Below, one piece after another: positions 5,973 through 14,476 of a DNA stretch of 64,000 nt. The position numbers were made by a program, and so were the translations under genes. Source of the stretch: JABDQZ01 sp050049775 (GTDB lineage Bacteria > Pseudomonadota > Gammaproteobacteria > Chromatiales > Chromatiaceae); the NCBI GenBank assembly GCA_050049775.1, contig JASFVP010000012.1, forward strand, positions 1-64,000, read 5' to 3'. Each line of letters starts with the position of its first letter. Position 1 is the stretch's first letter. The notes below the pieces were generated by a model, which ran no database searches, had not been told where the DNA came from, and worked only from the letters and a program-made list of their open reading frames with translations.

Positions 5973-8594
5973 TTAGTCCTTTAAGCTTTTGGCGGCGATT
6001 TCGTAAACGTCTTTGGAGACACCACTGCGTGAGACAATGCGTTCGAGCTGTTGTTTCATGAGTGTTTTGCGTTGCTCGTCGTAACGCTTCCAGCGTGACA
6101 TGATGCGCACCATGCGTGATGCCACCTGCGGGTTGAGTTCATCGAGTTGAATGACCTGATCGGCAAGAAACTCGTAACCAGCGCCATCGCTGCGATGAAA
6201 ACCGGCATGGTTGCTGCCGCAGAAGGCACCGATGAGTGAACGCACCTTGTTCGGGTTGCGAATCGAAAAGGCGCGATGCTGCATCAATTGCTTGACATGA
6301 TCGAGCGTGTCGTCGCGGCTGGATAACGCCTGCGCGGTAAACCATTTGTCCATCACCAGTGCATCGCCCGACCAGCGTTGCTCAAAGTCAGACAGCACTT
6401 CCTCGCGTTCCGGCTGATGGCTGTCGGCAATCAGGCTCAATGCCGTAATGACATCGGTCATGTTGTGCTGTTCGCCATACTGGTTAAGACACAGTTGCGT
6501 GGCTTCGTCGTCATCCGATTGCATCAGGTACGCCAGCACGACATTCTTCAGGCTACGCCGTGCGATGTCTTGCGGACTGATGGAATACTCGGCATCCGGC
6601 TCGCGGCTGCGTTCATAAACCATGAGCAGGTCTTCCAGCAACTGTTGGGCGATCTGCTTGCGCACCTGTTGGCGCGCCAGAAACAGGCTGTCGACATCCA
6701 CGACCTCCATCTGGTCACCCAGATAGGATTCACTCGGCAGGCTCAGCACCTCGGCGATCAATGCCGGATCGCTGTCCTGATCGAGCAGCGCCTTGCGAAA
6801 CGCGATAATAAAGCCATCCGGGATGGTCATGGATTCGCCGGCCTGGCGCTGCGCCACTATGTTGAGCAACACACGTTGCGCCAGTTGCTGGGACGCATCC
6901 CAACGATTGAAACCGTCGCTGTCGTGCGCCATGAGAAACATCAGGTCGTCATCGCTGTACGGGTAATACACCTTGACCGGCGCCGACAAGCCGCGCAGCA
7001 ACGAAGGCGTCGGTTCGGCGCCAATGTCGTCAAAGACAAACTCTTCGCTGGCGTGTTTGAGTTCGATCAGCGTGTTGTCGAACAGGTCGTTGCCGTCGGC
7101 ATCGAGCAGACCGACCTGCACCGGAATGTGAAACGGCGGCTTGTTGCTCTGCCCCGGCGTGTCCGGGCAGCTTTGTGTAAACGTCAGGCGATACTGTTTG
7201 GCTTTCGCATCGTATTGCGATTCGACTTTCAACTGTGGCGTGCCGGCGTAGTCGTACCAATTCTTGAACTGGGTCAGGTCTCGGCCGGAGACTTCTTCCA
7301 TGCACTCGACAAAATCCTCGGTGGTCACGGCCTGGCCGTCGTAGCGTTTGAAATACAGGTCGGTGGCCTGGCGGAACAACTCGGGACCCAGCAGGTTGGC
7401 CTGCATGCGCACCACTTCGGCGCCTTTTTCATACACGGTGACGGTGTAGAAATTGTTGATCTCGATGTAGGAATCCGGGCGTACCGGATGCGCCATCGGC
7501 CCGGCGTCCTCGGCGAACTGGTGTGCACGCAGCAGGCGCACATCCTCGATGCGTTTGACGCCGGCCGAGCCCATGTCGGCCGAGAAACTCTGGTCGCGGA
7601 ATACAGTGAAGCCTTCCTTGAGCGACAACTGGAACCAGTCGCGGCAGGTAATGCGGTTGCCGGTCCAGTTGTGGAAGTACTCGTGCGCGATGACGCCTTC
7701 GATGCCCTGGAAGTCGCGATCGGTGGCGGTTTCCGGGCGCGCCAGCACGTATTTGGAATTGAAGACGTTGAGGCCCTTGTTTTCCATCGCGCCCATGTTG
7801 AAGTCATTAACCGCGACGATGTTGTAGACGTCGAGATCGTATTCTCGGCCGTATTTTTCCTCATCCCAACGCATGGCGTTTTTCAGCGAGCGCATGGCAT
7901 GTTCGCATTTGTCGATGTTCTCGGCCTCGACATAAATACGCAGGTCCACCTCGCGGCCGGACGGCGTGACGTGCTGATCCTCGATGTGCAGCAGGTCGCC
8001 CGCCACCAGCGCAAACAGATAGCAGGGCTTGGGAAACGGATCCTCCCACACGGCAAAATGGCGGCCGTCTTCGAGTTCACCCTGGTCGGCCGGGTTGCCG
8101 TTGGACAGCAGCACCGGGAATTTTTCCTGGTCGGCCTCGACCCGAGTGGTGAACGACGCCATGACATCGGGCCGGTCGAGAAACCAGGTGATCTTGCGAA
8201 AACCTTCGGCCTCGCACTGGGTGCAGAACATGCCGCCGGAACGGTACAGACCTTCGAGCGCGGTGTTGTTTTCCGGGAAAATGCGTGTGCGGGTGTAGAG
8301 TTCAAACTCGGCCGGCGGGTTGTGCAGCGTCAGGCCGGTTTCCGAGATGTTGTAGTCGCTCTCTGCCAGCGGCCGGCCGTCGAGCTCGATTATTTGCAGC
8401 TGCAGCTCCTCGCCGTTGAGAAACAGGCTGCTGGCCTGGCCCGGGCGCTGCGGATTTTTGCGCAACCGCAGGCGTGCATCCACCTGCGTGCCCTGCTCCT
8501 CCAGTTCGAACTCAAGCATGACCTGGTCGATCAGGTATTCGGGCGGCTGGTATTCCTTCAGATAGATGGTCTGGGGGCTGGCGTCTCTCGTCAT
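5973..8594 (-). CDS. pepN: Aminopeptidase N (M1 family), 873 aa
   Basis: This is a full-length gammaproteobacterial-type PepN. The substrate-anchoring motif GAMEN (in FNMGAMENKGLN) and the zinc site HEYFHNWTGNR followed about 20 residues later by SLKEGFTVFRDQ (second Glu ligand) are both intact. The C-terminal half is the alpha-solenoid DUF3458-type region of this subfamily, with the conserved SRWKRYDEQR near the end. It is a cytoplasmic metallopeptidase that removes N-terminal residues during peptide turnover. The ATG at 8592-8594 is preferred over a GTG nine bases upstream because GGAAAG sits at suitable distance. It is followed at once by cbiX. Long frames on the opposite strand inside it are shadows. 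Confidence 0.95.
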   Translation of the reverse strand: MTRDASPQTIYLKEYQPPEYLIDQVMLEFELEEQGTQVDARLRLRKNPQRPGQASSLFLNGEELQLQIIELDGRPLAESDYNISETGLTLHNPPAEFELYTRTRIFPENNTALEGLYRSGGMFCTQCEAEGFRKITWFLDRPDVMASFTTRVEADQEKFPVLLSNGNPADQGELEDGRHFAVWEDPFPKPCYLFALVAGDLLHIEDQHVTPSGREVDLRIYVEAENIDKCEHAMRSLKNAMRWDEEKYGREYDLDVYNIVAVNDFNMGAMENKGLNVFNSKYVLARPETATDRDFQGIEGVIAHEYFHNWTGNRITCRDWFQLSLKEGFTVFRDQSFSADMGSAGVKRIEDVRLLRAHQFAEDAGPMAHPVRPDSYIEINNFYTVTVYEKGAEVVRMQANLLGPELFRQATDLYFKRYDGQAVTTEDFVECMEEVSGRDLTQFKNWYDYAGTPQLKVESQYDAKAKQYRLTFTQSCPDTPGQSNKPPFHIPVQVGLLDADGNDLFDNTLIELKHASEEFVFDDIGAEPTPSLLRGLSAPVKVYYPYSDDDLMFLMAHDSDGFNRWDASQQLAQRVLLNIVAQRQAGESMTIPDGFIIAFRKALLDQDSDPALIAEVLSLPSESYLGDQMEVVDVDSLFLARQQVRKQIAQQLLEDLLMVYERSREPDAEYSISPQDIARRSLKNVVLAYLMQSDDDEATQLCLNQYGEQHNMTDVITALSLIADSHQPEREEVLSDFEQRWSGDALVMDKWFTAQALSSRDDTLDHVKQLMQHRAFSIRNPNKVRSLIGAFCGSNHAGFHRSDGAGYEFLADQVIQLDELNPQVASRMVRIMSRWKRYDEQRKTLMKQQLERIVSRSGVSKDVYEIAAKSLKD

Positions 8595-8721
8595 ACTTTC
8601 CACTCGTTACAAACTTCAGGCTCAATAGTTTAATAGCACTGCGGCAAAGTCCAGAATTTTCTTATTGGTACAGCACGAGCCGGCTTGGTAGGATAATGCT
8701 CATACAAAGGAGAGAAAACCG

Positions 8722-9039
8722 ATGCCAAAAGTGGTTATGTACACGACGACGATTTGCCCGTACTGCATTCGCGCGAAAAACCTGCTGCAGCAAAAAGGCG
8801 TGCAATATGAAGAACTTAACATCGAACTCAACCACGGCCTGATGCATGAAATGATGGAGCGTAGCCAGCGCCGCACGGTGCCGCAGATTTTCATCGATGA
8901 CTACCACGTCGGCGGTTATGACGACATGGCGGAACTGGATGCCTACGGCAAGCTCGACGGCCTGCTCGGCCTGGCGCCGGACAACGAACCGCACGGCCTC
9001 AAAACCGACATTAACAGCTCGGACGACTCGATCACCTGA
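8722..9039 (+). CDS. grxC: Glutaredoxin 3, 105 aa
   Basis: This is a dithiol glutaredoxin with the active site CPYC (in TTTICPYCIRAK, Cys13 and Cys16), the cis-proline segment RRTVPQIFIDD and the glutathione-binding GGYDDMAEL. It reduces protein disulfides and glutathione-mixed disulfides in the cytoplasm. It is about 20 residues longer than a minimal GrxC; the tail after residue 85 is acidic and probably disordered. A clear AAGGAGAG ribosome site precedes the ATG. A possible -10 box GATAAT lies at 8692-8697, and no convincing -35 was found. It heads a plus-strand run with hslR and three further genes. Confidence 0.93.
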   Translation: MPKVVMYTTTICPYCIRAKNLLQQKGVQYEELNIELNHGLMHEMMERSQRRTVPQIFIDDYHVGGYDDMAELDAYGKLDGLLGLAPDNEPHGLKTDINSSDDSIT

Positions 9040-9057
9040 TCCCCGGCAGGTCCTGAC

Positions 9058-9435
9058 ATGCGTCTCGACAAATGGCTCTGGGCGGCCCGTTTCTACAAAA
9101 CCCGCCAGCTGGCGGTAGAAGCCATCAACGGAGGCAAGGTGCACCTCAACGGCCAGCGCAGCAAACCCGGCAAGGACGTCAGCATCGGCAACCGGCTGCG
9201 TATCCACAAGGGCTCGCTGGAGTGGGACATCGTCATCGAGCAACTGCCCAAACAGCGCCGCCCGGCTTCTGAAGCCGCGACCTTTTACTCAGAATCCGAC
9301 GAAAGCCGCGAACGCCGCCAGCAGCTGATCGAACAACAACGCCTCGCCCGCGCCGCCATGCCGTTGAAAACCACGTCCAAACCGAACAAACGCGACCGCC
9401 GCCTGATTCACCGTTTCAAACAGGAACAGAGCTGA
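9058..9435 (+). CDS. hslR: Heat-shock protein 15 (S4-domain ribosome rescue factor), 125 aa
   Basis: The N-terminal S4 RNA-binding domain is clear: MRLDKWLWAARFYKTRQLA, then EAINGGKVHLNGQRSKPGK and GNRLRI. The Lys/Arg-rich C-terminal tail (KTTSKPNKRDRRLIHRFK) is typical of Hsp15. The E. coli protein binds free 50S subunits still carrying a nascent chain and helps to recycle them after heat shock. Length agrees with the family (about 130 residues). It lies 18 bp after grxC and 3 bp before the next gene, so a single transcript is likely. Confidence 0.93.
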   Translation: MRLDKWLWAARFYKTRQLAVEAINGGKVHLNGQRSKPGKDVSIGNRLRIHKGSLEWDIVIEQLPKQRRPASEAATFYSESDESRERRQQLIEQQRLARAAMPLKTTSKPNKRDRRLIHRFKQEQS

Positions 9436-9438
9436 AGC

Positions 9439-9903
9439 ATGGACCAGGATGCCTTTCGTACCACTTACCGCGAGGTCAACGAACGTTTTTGCGCGTTTGA
9501 AAAAAGCGTGTTGATCAACCAGTGCAAGTGCTCACAGGCGGAACGTTTCTGCATTGCCGAACGTGAAGGCGTGCATTGCAAGATCGACGCTGGCCAGGCG
9601 CGCTGCCTGGAGCTGCTGGAGATCCTGCGCGACAAGGCCAAGTTTGCGTTGCGCACCGACGCCAGCACGCGGCGCACCCTGCCGCACGGCAAGGCCATCC
9701 GTATTCAGGTCGGCGGCATGCGTGGCATTTGCCAGTCGCTGCACCCGGACCAGCCCGTTCCGGATGCCATTGATGACATTGACCGCATCCTGCTCGAAGC
9801 GCTGCAGCGCTTTGTTTCTTTCGAGCGATTGCCGTTTTCCCAGATCATGCAGCAGATCGCCGCCTACGAAGTAAAAAAACGCTCGCGAAAAAAAGATCAA
9901 TAG
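9439..9903 (+). CDS. Hypothetical cysteine-motif protein, 154 aa
   Basis: The family was not recognised. The N-terminal third has five cysteines in a regular pattern, CKC (residues 30 and 32) then FC, HC and RC within about 24 residues, which could hold a zinc ion or Fe-S cluster. A basic strand (GKAIRIQVGGMRG) and a helical C-terminus ending in a Lys/Arg-rich tail (KKRSRKKD) follow, suggesting nucleic-acid contact. There is no signal peptide or membrane segment. It starts 3 bp after hslR and is probably translated from the same mRNA. The function is unknown. Confidence 0.75.
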   Translation: MDQDAFRTTYREVNERFCAFEKSVLINQCKCSQAERFCIAEREGVHCKIDAGQARCLELLEILRDKAKFALRTDASTRRTLPHGKAIRIQVGGMRGICQSLHPDQPVPDAIDDIDRILLEALQRFVSFERLPFSQIMQQIAAYEVKKRSRKKDQ

Positions 9904-9959
9904 GCTAACTTGTGGCCATCAAGCAGTAACGGACCCGAGCGGTCGAGGTCAGGTGCAGT

Positions 9960-10421
9960 ATGGATATCATGACATGCCTGGTGCCCACCGGCGTCGCCAG
10001 AGACGGTATGACATTTGGCGAAGCCCTGCAGGAGTGCGTTGACAAACGCGTACCCGGCATTCCCTACGTGGATGACGACGGCAACATCATCGGCCGTTTT
10101 TCGGTGCGCAATTCGTTTTTCCGCGCCAGTATTCCGAAAGACCTGATCAAGGGCGCGCATCTGCTCGGCGATGATCTCGAACACCTGGAGATGCCGCAAC
10201 AACACATCAAGGAGTTGCTGGCGCTGCCCATCCATAACATGGTGCTGGAGCACATCGTCACGCTGCGGCCAAAATCACAGATGATCACGGCGCTGGCGCT
10301 GATGGAAAAATTCAACACCGCCTATCTGTTTGTCACCGACGACACGCAGTACCACGGCGTGGTCACACGCCTCGGCATCGCCCGCCAGATTCTGTCACGT
10401 GAACAGGACGAGATTCTCTAG
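9960..10421 (+). CDS. CBS-domain protein, 153 aa
   Basis: Two CBS motifs form a Bateman module. The first is VARDGMTFGEALQECVDKRVPGIPYVDDDGNIIGRF, quoted here only by its ends (TFGEALQEC and GIPYVDDDGNIIG). The second is LRPKSQMITALALMEKFNT followed by AYLFVTDDTQYHGVVTRL. CBS modules bind adenine nucleotides and gate the activity of a partner. A partner is plausible here, because the ion carrier gene starts 32 bp downstream on the same strand. No fused catalytic domain is present. An AGGTG element precedes the ATG at 9960. Confidence 0.85.
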   Translation: MDIMTCLVPTGVARDGMTFGEALQECVDKRVPGIPYVDDDGNIIGRFSVRNSFFRASIPKDLIKGAHLLGDDLEHLEMPQQHIKELLALPIHNMVLEHIVTLRPKSQMITALALMEKFNTAYLFVTDDTQYHGVVTRLGIARQILSREQDEIL

Positions 10422-10453
10422 ACAACAGTCTTTGCAGTACACAGGACACGCCC

Positions 10454-11782
10454 ATGGAACATGATCTGGCACTGACCAATAACATGCTGGTTGCCACCGC
10501 CATTCTGGTGGTGGCCTATGTTTTTATCTTCAGTGAAATGATTCACCGCACCAGTGCGGCGATCATCGGCGCGGTGGTCATGATCGGCACCGGTATGGTG
10601 CTCGGTTTTTACAGCCAGGAGGCGGCCATTACTTCGGTCGACATCAACACCATCCTGTTGCTGGCGGCGATGATGGTGCTGGTGTCGATGCTGCGTGGTA
10701 CCGGCGCGTTTGAATACAGCGCCATCATTATTGCGCGGCTGGCCAAGGGCGATCCGCGCCTGCTGCTGATCTACCTGAGTCTCGCCGTTTCCCTGATCTC
10801 GATGATTCTCGACAACGTCACCACCGTGATTGTGTTTGCACCGTTGACCATTCTGATCACACGCATCATCAAGCTCAACCCGATGCCTTATCTGATGGCC
10901 GAGGCAATTCTGTCGAATGTCGGCGGTATCGCCACGCTGGTTGGCGACCCACCCAACATCATGATCGGCAGTGCGGCGAAGATCGACTTCACCAGCTTCC
11001 TGGTGCACATGGCGCCGCCGGTGTCCGTAATCTGGCTGTTCACCGTATTGTTTCTGCTGTTTGTGTTTCGTCACCAGCTGTCACCGACCGAGACCGACAT
11101 TGATCCGAATCACCTTGACCTGAAACACGCCATTAAGGATCGCGCCGGCCTGATTCGTGTGCTGGTTTCACTCGGCACGGTGGTGGTGCTGTTTTTCATC
11201 CATCACCATTTTCACTTTTACCCGTCGTATGCCGCTTTCATCGGCCTGGCACTGGCGCTGTTGCTGATGCAGCCGAAGCCGGAACAACTGTTTGGTGAAA
11301 TCAACTGGTCGGTGCTGGCATTTTTCTGCGGTCTGTTTGTGATTGTCGGCGGCGTCGAGGCCACCGGCCTGCTGCACCTGCTCGGCCAGCAATTGGCCGA
11401 GATCGCCAAACAACCCGAATTGCTTCTGATGACGGCGATTATGCTGATGTGGGTCGCCGCCGTGATGAGTGCGGTCGTTGATAACATCCCGTTCACCGTT
11501 ACCATGATCCCGATCATCGCCGGGCTGGAAGCCAGTGGCGCGGCAGTGGCGCCGCTGTGGTGGGCGCTGGCGCTGGGTGTCGGCCTCGGCGGCAACAGCA
11601 CGCACATTGGTTCGACCGCCAACATCATCGCCTTCAGCGAACTTGAACAGAGCGGCATCAAGGGTGCGGCGGTCTCGCCGCTGGGCTGGATGCGTGTCGG
11701 TGTGCCGACCACCATCATCGGCCTGATCATCGCCAGCAGCGCCTTTGCTTTGTTTTTCGAGTTTTTCGGCAGTAAAACCTGA
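10454..11782 (+). CDS. ArsB/NhaD-type ion transporter, 442 aa
   Basis: This is a polytopic inner-membrane carrier of the IT superfamily (ArsB/NhaD/CitMHS relatives) with about 11-12 membrane segments. Diagnostic motifs are the paired re-entrant regions: SMILDNVTTVIVFAPLTI with GGIATLVGDPPNIMIGSA in the first half, and SAVVDNIPFTVTMIPII with GGNSTHIGSTANIIAFSE in the second. It probably moves Na+/H+ or a dicarboxylate or oxyanion; the substrate cannot be read from sequence. The closest general resemblance is to the P-protein/NhaD-like branch rather than classical arsenite ArsB, and no other ars gene is nearby. The CBS-domain gene just upstream may encode its regulator. Confidence 0.88.
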   Translation: MEHDLALTNNMLVATAILVVAYVFIFSEMIHRTSAAIIGAVVMIGTGMVLGFYSQEAAITSVDINTILLLAAMMVLVSMLRGTGAFEYSAIIIARLAKGDPRLLLIYLSLAVSLISMILDNVTTVIVFAPLTILITRIIKLNPMPYLMAEAILSNVGGIATLVGDPPNIMIGSAAKIDFTSFLVHMAPPVSVIWLFTVLFLLFVFRHQLSPTETDIDPNHLDLKHAIKDRAGLIRVLVSLGTVVVLFFIHHHFHFYPSYAAFIGLALALLLMQPKPEQLFGEINWSVLAFFCGLFVIVGGVEATGLLHLLGQQLAEIAKQPELLLMTAIMLMWVAAVMSAVVDNIPFTVTMIPIIAGLEASGAAVAPLWWALALGVGLGGNSTHIGSTANIIAFSELEQSGIKGAAVSPLGWMRVGVPTTIIGLIIASSAFALFFEFFGSKT

Positions 11783-11811
11783 TCCACACGAGCCGAATCG
11801 GGCTTCCGGAA

Positions 11812-12807
11812 TCAGGACTGTTTGAGAATCTCGGTGAACAGGCGGCTTTCCATGACTTCGTTTTCCACCATGAAAGACAGCATGATGTCGGCCTCGTATT
11901 CGGGCAATACCGCGTAGATATCAAACTCTTCGAGATTTTCGTGCTGTGCGGCGATGCCTTGCAGGGTGGACACAAAGGTCGCTTCACCCAGCGGCTGCAG
12001 ATCAACGCACTGGTAATTGAAATTATCCAGCGCATCACGCCAGGAGCGGCAGTAGTTCGACAGGTAATGTCCCTGCGGCAGCGCCGACAGCCAGTGCAGG
12101 AACATCTGGCGTTCCGGATCGATCGACACGACGTGATCAATGATGCTCTTGATCTGCGCGAAACCGCTTTCCCAGGCAATGAAAATCAGCGGCCGGCTGG
12201 AGGCTTCGTCGAGTGTGAAACGCCCGACCGGTCCGGATAACGCCACCTTTTTGCCTTTTTGCAGATGCTCAAACACCCGGTTGGAAAACGCATCATCCGG
12301 TTGACGACGGACGTGGAAACTCAGGCTGTGGCTGTCGCACGGGCAACTGGCGATACCCAACTCCAGGCAACTGCCGTCTTCCAGGCATAACTGGGCACGC
12401 TGACCGGCAAGGAAATCCATGACCTGGCTGCGCGGCAGGCGCAACTGCAAATGCATGACATCGTCCTGCAGTTGCTGCAAACCGGACACCTTGGCATCGA
12501 TCTGCTGCAGCGGCAATTCACCGGGATGCGACATTTCATGCATTTCAACGATCAGGTCTGTTTGGGCCTGATTGCAACAGGCAAGAAACCAGCCTTGCTG
12601 GAACTCATGCTCGGAAATCGGGAAATCATGATGGCGGCTGCGCCGGATGGTGCCGTCGACCAGACGTGCGCGGCATTCGCCACAACTACCGTTCATGCAA
12701 CTGTGCGACAGATTAAGCCCGTCACGCATGCCGGCGCGCAAAATGGTTTCGCGACCCTCGACAGTGAATGTTTTATTGGATGGAAGAAGCTGAACCTTGT
12801 ACGCCAT
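11812..12807 (-). CDS. Ferredoxin-reductase-like flavoprotein with N-terminal 2Fe-2S domain, 331 aa
   Basis: Residues 1-95 form a plant-type [2Fe-2S] ferredoxin domain with ligands CMNGSCGEC and the fourth Cys in FLACC. A ferredoxin-NADP reductase-like region follows, with an FAD-binding part ending near SFHVRRQPDDAFSN and a nucleotide-binding part around KVALSGPVGRF and PLIFIAWESGFAQIKSII. The layout matches CDP-6-deoxy-glucoseen reductase/AscD-like and phenol-hydroxylase reductase-like electron-transfer proteins. The usual FAD motif RxYS is not evident, so cofactor binding may be altered. The partner oxygenase or dehydratase is not visible nearby. The gene converges with the transporter gene and starts 74 bp left of the next minus-strand gene. 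Confidence 0.82.
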   Translation of the reverse strand: MAYKVQLLPSNKTFTVEGRETILRAGMRDGLNLSHSCMNGSCGECRARLVDGTIRRSRHHDFPISEHEFQQGWFLACCNQAQTDLIVEMHEMSHPGELPLQQIDAKVSGLQQLQDDVMHLQLRLPRSQVMDFLAGQRAQLCLEDGSCLELGIASCPCDSHSLSFHVRRQPDDAFSNRVFEHLQKGKKVALSGPVGRFTLDEASSRPLIFIAWESGFAQIKSIIDHVVSIDPERQMFLHWLSALPQGHYLSNYCRSWRDALDNFNYQCVDLQPLGEATFVSTLQGIAAQHENLEEFDIYAVLPEYEADIMLSFMVENEVMESRLFTEILKQS

Positions 12808-12881
12808 GCTGTCTCTTTAATAATTATCGTCATCCGGAGTGCTCTAGCATACCGGCATCTGCGCCGGTCGGCCATGCCTGC

Positions 12882-13319
12882 TTATTTTTCCCGCAGCTTG
12901 ACCTGATTGAAAAACCAGCCGATCAGGGCATTGAGCATGATGGACTGGCGTTTGTCGCAACGGCTCTGGAAGTCGGTAAGGCGCTGTTTCATTTCCAGCA
13001 CCAGCTGTTCATAGGAATTGATCTGCGCACAGGCGCATTCGAGTTCGGCACGCAGGCGTTGCACTTCGGTGGCCAGTTGTTCGGCATCCGGCAGGCTGTC
13101 GGCCAGGTGTTTGTTGATGGCATTTTCCTGGATGCGCCGGGTTTTTTCGATCATGCCGGATTTATCGGTATTGGTCTCCGGAAACAGCTTGAGCAGCTCC
13201 GACTGGCGAATCGATCCTTCAAATACCGACAAATCGCCCATCTGGATGTGGCGCTGCAAAACCTTGCGCGGCACGCCGGCCATTCTGGCCGCCTGGGAAA
13301 GACTCAAGAGGTGATCCAT
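12882..13319 (-). CDS. Putative MerR-like helix-turn-helix/coiled-coil protein, 145 aa
   Basis: The N-terminus LLSLSQAARMAGVPRKVLQRHIQMGDL reads as an excisionase/MerR-like winged helix (helix-turn-helix at about residues 6-25). It is followed by a long charged helical region (EVQRLRAELECACAQINSYEQLVLEMKQRL) predicted to form a coiled coil, and a hydrophobic end (LNALIGWFFNQVKL) that may touch the membrane. It probably regulates or organises neighbouring genes; no target is known. The ATG at 13317-13319 was selected because AGGGAG precedes it at normal distance; the frame extends 25 codons upstream without support. Confidence 0.7.
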   Translation of the reverse strand: MDHLLSLSQAARMAGVPRKVLQRHIQMGDLSVFEGSIRQSELLKLFPETNTDKSGMIEKTRRIQENAINKHLADSLPDAEQLATEVQRLRAELECACAQINSYEQLVLEMKQRLTDFQSRCDKRQSIMLNALIGWFFNQVKLREK

Positions 13320-13456
13320 GCGCAATCTCCCTGTTTTCGGTAGCGATACTTTAAGTATAGACAGCCTGGCGCCCGCAGGTTTTTCGGATGACAATCCGCT
13401 TACGATTACTTTACAATTTTGCGACGATCACTGACCGACAGCCGGATGCCATTGTC

Positions 13457-14056
13457 ATGAGCTTTACCAACAATTTCCGCACCACCCTGCACTGGCATGC
13501 CGACACCGCCAGACAGACTTTCAATGTCATGCCGCTGTGGATACTGCTGTCGCCGTTTGTGTTCATGTTGCTGCTGTACGGACTGGAGCAGACCTGGCTG
13601 TCACCTTACCTGACCAAGGATGCTGCCGAAATCGTCGCGCCGACCATTCTCAGTGTCGCCCTGCTGCTGGCGCTGTGGCCGCTGCTGCAACAGCCGCATT
13701 CTTATTACAAGTGGCAAGCCCTGCTCGGACTGGCGTTGTTGTTGCGTGAATGGCATTTTGTCGGCACCAACACGGGCTTTTATGTGGCGTTTGTGCTGCT
13801 GATATGGTGGGCGTCGCGTTATCGTGATCGGCTGCAACCCTTTCTGCGCCAGCGCTGGATTGTCGGCCTGTTCGCCGCCTCGATCTGGTGTTATCTGGTC
13901 AGCAAATCGTTTGACCGGCATTACTGGGATACGCTCATTCCGGCCGGCGTATCCAGCGATCTGTTTGAAGAGAATCTCGAAGTGATCGGCCACCTGCTCT
14001 ATCTGGCGCTGGTGGCCACCTCGATTCGATTACGGAAAAACCTGCCGCTCAACTGA
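13457..14056 (+). CDS. Hypothetical inner-membrane protein, 199 aa
   Basis: About five membrane segments are visible: PLWILLSPFVFMLLLYGL, IVAPTILSVALLLALWPLL, KWQALLGLALLLREWHF, GFYVAFVLLIWWAS and IVGLFAASIWCYLVS. Charged and aromatic residues inside the membrane regions (LREWHFVG, EENLEVIGHLLYLAL) resemble the family of bacterial membrane proteins with an EEXXE-like acidic motif near the end (FEENLEVIGHL). Function is unknown. The ATG at 13457 is the start that excludes the non-hydrophobic upstream codons. The gene is divergent from the helix-turn-helix gene. Confidence 0.75.
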   Translation: MSFTNNFRTTLHWHADTARQTFNVMPLWILLSPFVFMLLLYGLEQTWLSPYLTKDAAEIVAPTILSVALLLALWPLLQQPHSYYKWQALLGLALLLREWHFVGTNTGFYVAFVLLIWWASRYRDRLQPFLRQRWIVGLFAASIWCYLVSKSFDRHYWDTLIPAGVSSDLFEENLEVIGHLLYLALVATSIRLRKNLPLN

Positions 14057-14100
14057 CCGGTTTATCCGCCTGCAATAATACTTCCCTGCGATCAGCCCGT

Positions 14101-14367
14101 TCAGAGCTGATCGACTTCATCGGCCGGGCCCAGGCGATTGTGTGTGCCATCACACAGCGGCGCATTACCGGTGCGCTTGCACTGGCACAGCCAGGCTTCG
14201 CCGGACTTCTCTGGCGTATAAGCCAGCGGCTCGAAACCTGTATCCTTGTGTGAACCGTCACAATACGGCTGGTTTTTGGAAAGACCGCAGGCGCACCAGT
14301 AAATGGTCTTGCCGGCTTGCAACTGCACGGCTACCGGCTCCCGTGCGGCGATACGTGGTTTGATCAT
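14101..14367 (-). CDS. Dual CDGSH iron-sulfur protein, 88 aa
   Basis: Two CDGSH-type motifs are present, each with the three-Cys/one-His ligand set of a [2Fe-2S] cluster: CACGLSKNQPYCDGSH and CQCKRTGNAPLCDGTH. The protein is therefore expected to carry two labile Fe-S clusters in one chain, as in the mitoNEET-related Miner2/CISD3 type. Such proteins take part in redox sensing and Fe-S cluster transfer. A clear AAGGAG site precedes the ATG at 14365-14367. It lies 109 bp beyond dsrS on the same strand, so read-through from dsrNRS is possible. Confidence 0.92.
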   Translation of the reverse strand: MIKPRIAAREPVAVQLQAGKTIYWCACGLSKNQPYCDGSHKDTGFEPLAYTPEKSGEAWLCQCKRTGNAPLCDGTHNRLGPADEVDQL

Positions 14368-14476
14368 AGACTTGCTCCTTCGCGATACAGGTTATTCTGA
14401 TTTCAAGTATGCCAAAGGCTGAGCTGTTATACCCGCGAGGAAACAATGTGATTGCCGGCAGGTCAGCCGGTGCGGT

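Noticed and set aside
6378..8633. Very long open frame (751 codons) on the plus strand
   Set aside because: It is antisense to pepN, which has intact catalytic motifs and family length. The translated product is rich in His, Val and Gln without motifs, as typical of a shadow frame in GC-rich DNA.
5463..9060. Integron integrase expected at the right end of the cassette array
   Set aside because: The frames here are cbiX, pepN and grxC; no tyrosine recombinase motif (R...HxxR...Y) was found.
10418..11074. 218-codon minus-strand frame
   Set aside because: Antisense to the ion transporter; extreme His/Gln/Asp content marks it as a shadow.
10454..11782. Arsenite efflux pump ArsB as a firm name
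   Set aside because: The motifs fit the wider ArsB/NhaD superfamily and there are no other ars genes, so the substrate is left open.
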